Shown here: positions 5,052-5,789 of the stretch, in pieces | Numbering within the stretch: the first letter of the stretch is position 1 | Layout of the letters: every line of letters begins with the position of its first letter | DNA from: Paracoccaceae bacterium | GTDB taxonomy: Bacteria > Pseudomonadota > Alphaproteobacteria > Rhodobacterales > Rhodobacteraceae | NCBI GenBank assembly: GCA_006227805.1 | Contig: SBFT01000118.1 | Coordinates: forward strand, 1-5,789 | DNA length: 5,789 bases | Direction: 5' to 3' | Notes under the pieces: model-generated | What the model was told of the DNA's origin: nothing | The model's input: only the letters and a program-made list of their open reading frames with translations | Database searches by the model: none | Program-made: the position numbers and the translations under genes

Positions 5052-5789
5052 TCAGGCCGTTTGGCCCGCGATCCGGCCCAGCACCGCGGCCGCCAGCAGG
5101 CCGTTGCCCGAAAGGTAGCCCGCATCGCCCGATCCCGACACGCCGCAGGCCGCTCCCCCGGCGGCGAAGAGGTTCGCGAACACGCCACCGCCCGCGCGGC
5201 GCACCCGCGCATCTTCGTCGACCGCCAGCCCCCCCTGGGTGTGGAACAGCGCCCCCGTCACCCGCACCGCGCGATAAGGTGGCGTCAGCCGCGCAGGCCC
5301 GAAGACGCGGCCGAAGCGGTCGGGCTCTCCCGGGCGGATCGCCTCGAGTTCGGCGGCGAGGCTGCCTTGGGGCAGGCCCAGCGCGGCCGCGAGGCCGGAC
5401 AGGCTGTCCGCCCCGATCACCGCGCCCTGGGCCTCGGCCGCCCGGAAATCCGCGAATTGCCGGGCCACGCCCGCGATGCGCTCATCGAATATGGCGAAGG
5501 CGATGCCGCCGGGCTGGGCCAGAACCGCACGGGCGGCCTCGGAATAGCCCTGCGCCTCGTTCCAGAAGCGACGCCCTTCGGTGTTGACCTGGAAGCCGCC
5601 CGCGGTGATCACTGCCCAGCTGATCAGGATGCCGTGGGGATGCGCGACGTTGCCGTGGCCCTGGTAGGCGCCGAGGTGGCGGGTGCCGGCGCCGAGCGCC
5701 TCGCCGAGGGCCAGGCAGCGCGCCAGCAGCAGTTGCAGCACCACCGGGCCGCCGTGCGCCTGCAGCTCCAGCACGTCCTCGCCCGTGTA
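5052..5789 (-). CDS. FAD-dependent oxidoreductase (fumarate reductase/tricarballylate dehydrogenase type), C-terminal part, with MnmE-like N-terminal segment
   Basis: The gene enters from the right edge and ends at TGA (5054-5052), giving 245 codons in the window. From about in-window residue 30 it reads as the C-terminal portion of an FAD_binding_2 flavoprotein. GAYQGHGNVAHPHG (40-53) and GGFQVNTEGRRFWNE (64-78) belong to the substrate-capping and active-site region. The tail VFANLFAAGGAACGVSGSG (203-221) followed by LSGNGLLAAAVLGRIAG (226-242) is the FAD-contacting C-terminus that fumarate reductase-like proteins share. Such enzymes oxidise or reduce carboxylates or ketones; the exact substrate is not readable. 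The N-terminal dinucleotide-binding fold (GxGxxG) is not in the window. Residues 1-29 match MnmE instead. The GTG at 5774 is an internal Val codon of that segment, not a credible start. GC is the highest in the window. The tRNA-Phe follows 92 nt downstream on the same strand, apparently with its own promoter. Confidence 0.85.
   Translation of the reverse strand, partial: YTGEDVLELQAHGGPVVLQLLLARCLALGEALGAGTRHLGAYQGHGNVAHPHGILISWAVITAGGFQVNTEGRRFWNEAQGYSEAARAVLAQPGGIAFAIFDERIAGVARQFADFRAAEAQGAVIGADSLSGLAAALGLPQGSLAAELEAIRPGEPDRFGRVFGPARLTPPYRAVRVTGALFHTQGGLAVDEDARVRRAGGGVFANLFAAGGAACGVSGSGDAGYLSGNGLLAAAVLGRIAGQTA
5703..5789 (-). pseudogene. mnmE: MnmE (TrmE) fragment fused in frame to the flavoprotein
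   Basis: The first 29 in-window residues include YTGEDVLELQAHGGPVVLQ and then LLLARCLALG. E. coli MnmE has FTGEDVLELQGHGGPVILD followed by LLLKRIL at about residues 73-97, in its N-terminal tetrahydrofolate-binding domain. MnmE is the GTPase that, with MnmG, modifies wobble uridine in tRNAs. After this segment the expected EPGEF...RAFLN region of MnmE is missing and flavoprotein sequence follows. The VVLQLLLARC wording looks more beta- or gammaproteobacterial than alphaproteobacterial, judged from memory. Either a true recombination product or an assembly chimera would give this. It is not MnmG, whose motifs are absent. Confidence 0.72.

Noticed and set aside
4973..5587. Plus-strand 204-codon ORF rich in Pro, Arg and Gly
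   Set aside because: It is antisense to the flavoprotein gene, has only a composition-driven Pro/Arg/Gly sequence, and shows no domain.
5052..5789. Idea that the flavoprotein part is MnmG, which would make a natural MnmE-MnmG fusion
   Set aside because: The GAYQGHG, GGFQVNTEGRRF and C-terminal GGAACGVSGSG motifs belong to the fumarate reductase-like FAD_binding_2 group. No MnmG signature is visible.
1..5789. CRISPR array or tandem repeats
   Set aside because: No regularly spaced repeats were seen on reading through either strand.

Overview
The window looks like DNA from an alphaproteobacterium, most likely a Rhodobacterales/Paracoccus-type organism. The grounds are high GC, a TAXI-type TRAP transporter, an integrase of a kind I associate with that order, and a CCA-encoding tRNA-Phe. 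The taxonomic call rests on remembered protein families, not on a search. Base composition falls into three blocks. Hand-counted sample lines give about 65% GC in the transporter region (line 3241), 52% in the integrase (line 4321) and 73% at the right end (line 5221).

Positions 1-3820 hold a tight co-directional (+) cluster. It has an RNase Z-like metallo-beta-lactamase-fold hydrolase whose start codon lies just left of the window, a periplasmic TAXI-family TRAP solute-binding protein, and a fused DctQM-type TRAP permease. Gaps are 31 and 26 nt and both downstream starts have good ribosome binding sites, so this is probably one operon. It would import an unidentified, probably carboxylate-bearing, solute with a cytoplasmic hydrolase alongside.

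Positions 3821-4884 look like the edge of a mobile element. Directly after the permease stop comes a segment that reads on the minus strand like the tail of a transposase gene ending near an IS-like terminus. It merges into a tyrosine recombinase that lacks the usual N-terminal arm-binding region and has His where the second catalytic Arg is expected. The recombinase runs toward the 3' end of a tRNA-Phe gene on the opposite strand (4885-4959), the classic arrangement of an element integrated into a tRNA 3' end. The element should extend leftward, and the transporter operon may be its cargo. The distal attachment site is not in this window.

Positions 4960-5789 hold the tRNA promoter and leader, with a small hairpin, and then a minus-strand gene entering from the right edge. 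Its body is the C-terminal part of an FAD-dependent oxidoreductase of the fumarate reductase/tricarballylate dehydrogenase type. Its first roughly 29 in-window codons instead match the tRNA-modification GTPase MnmE (TrmE), in frame. This MnmE-flavoprotein join is the strangest thing in the window. It is either a real gene fusion or a chimeric assembly join near a contig end, and the sequence alone cannot decide. I see no complete novel defence or other multi-gene system.
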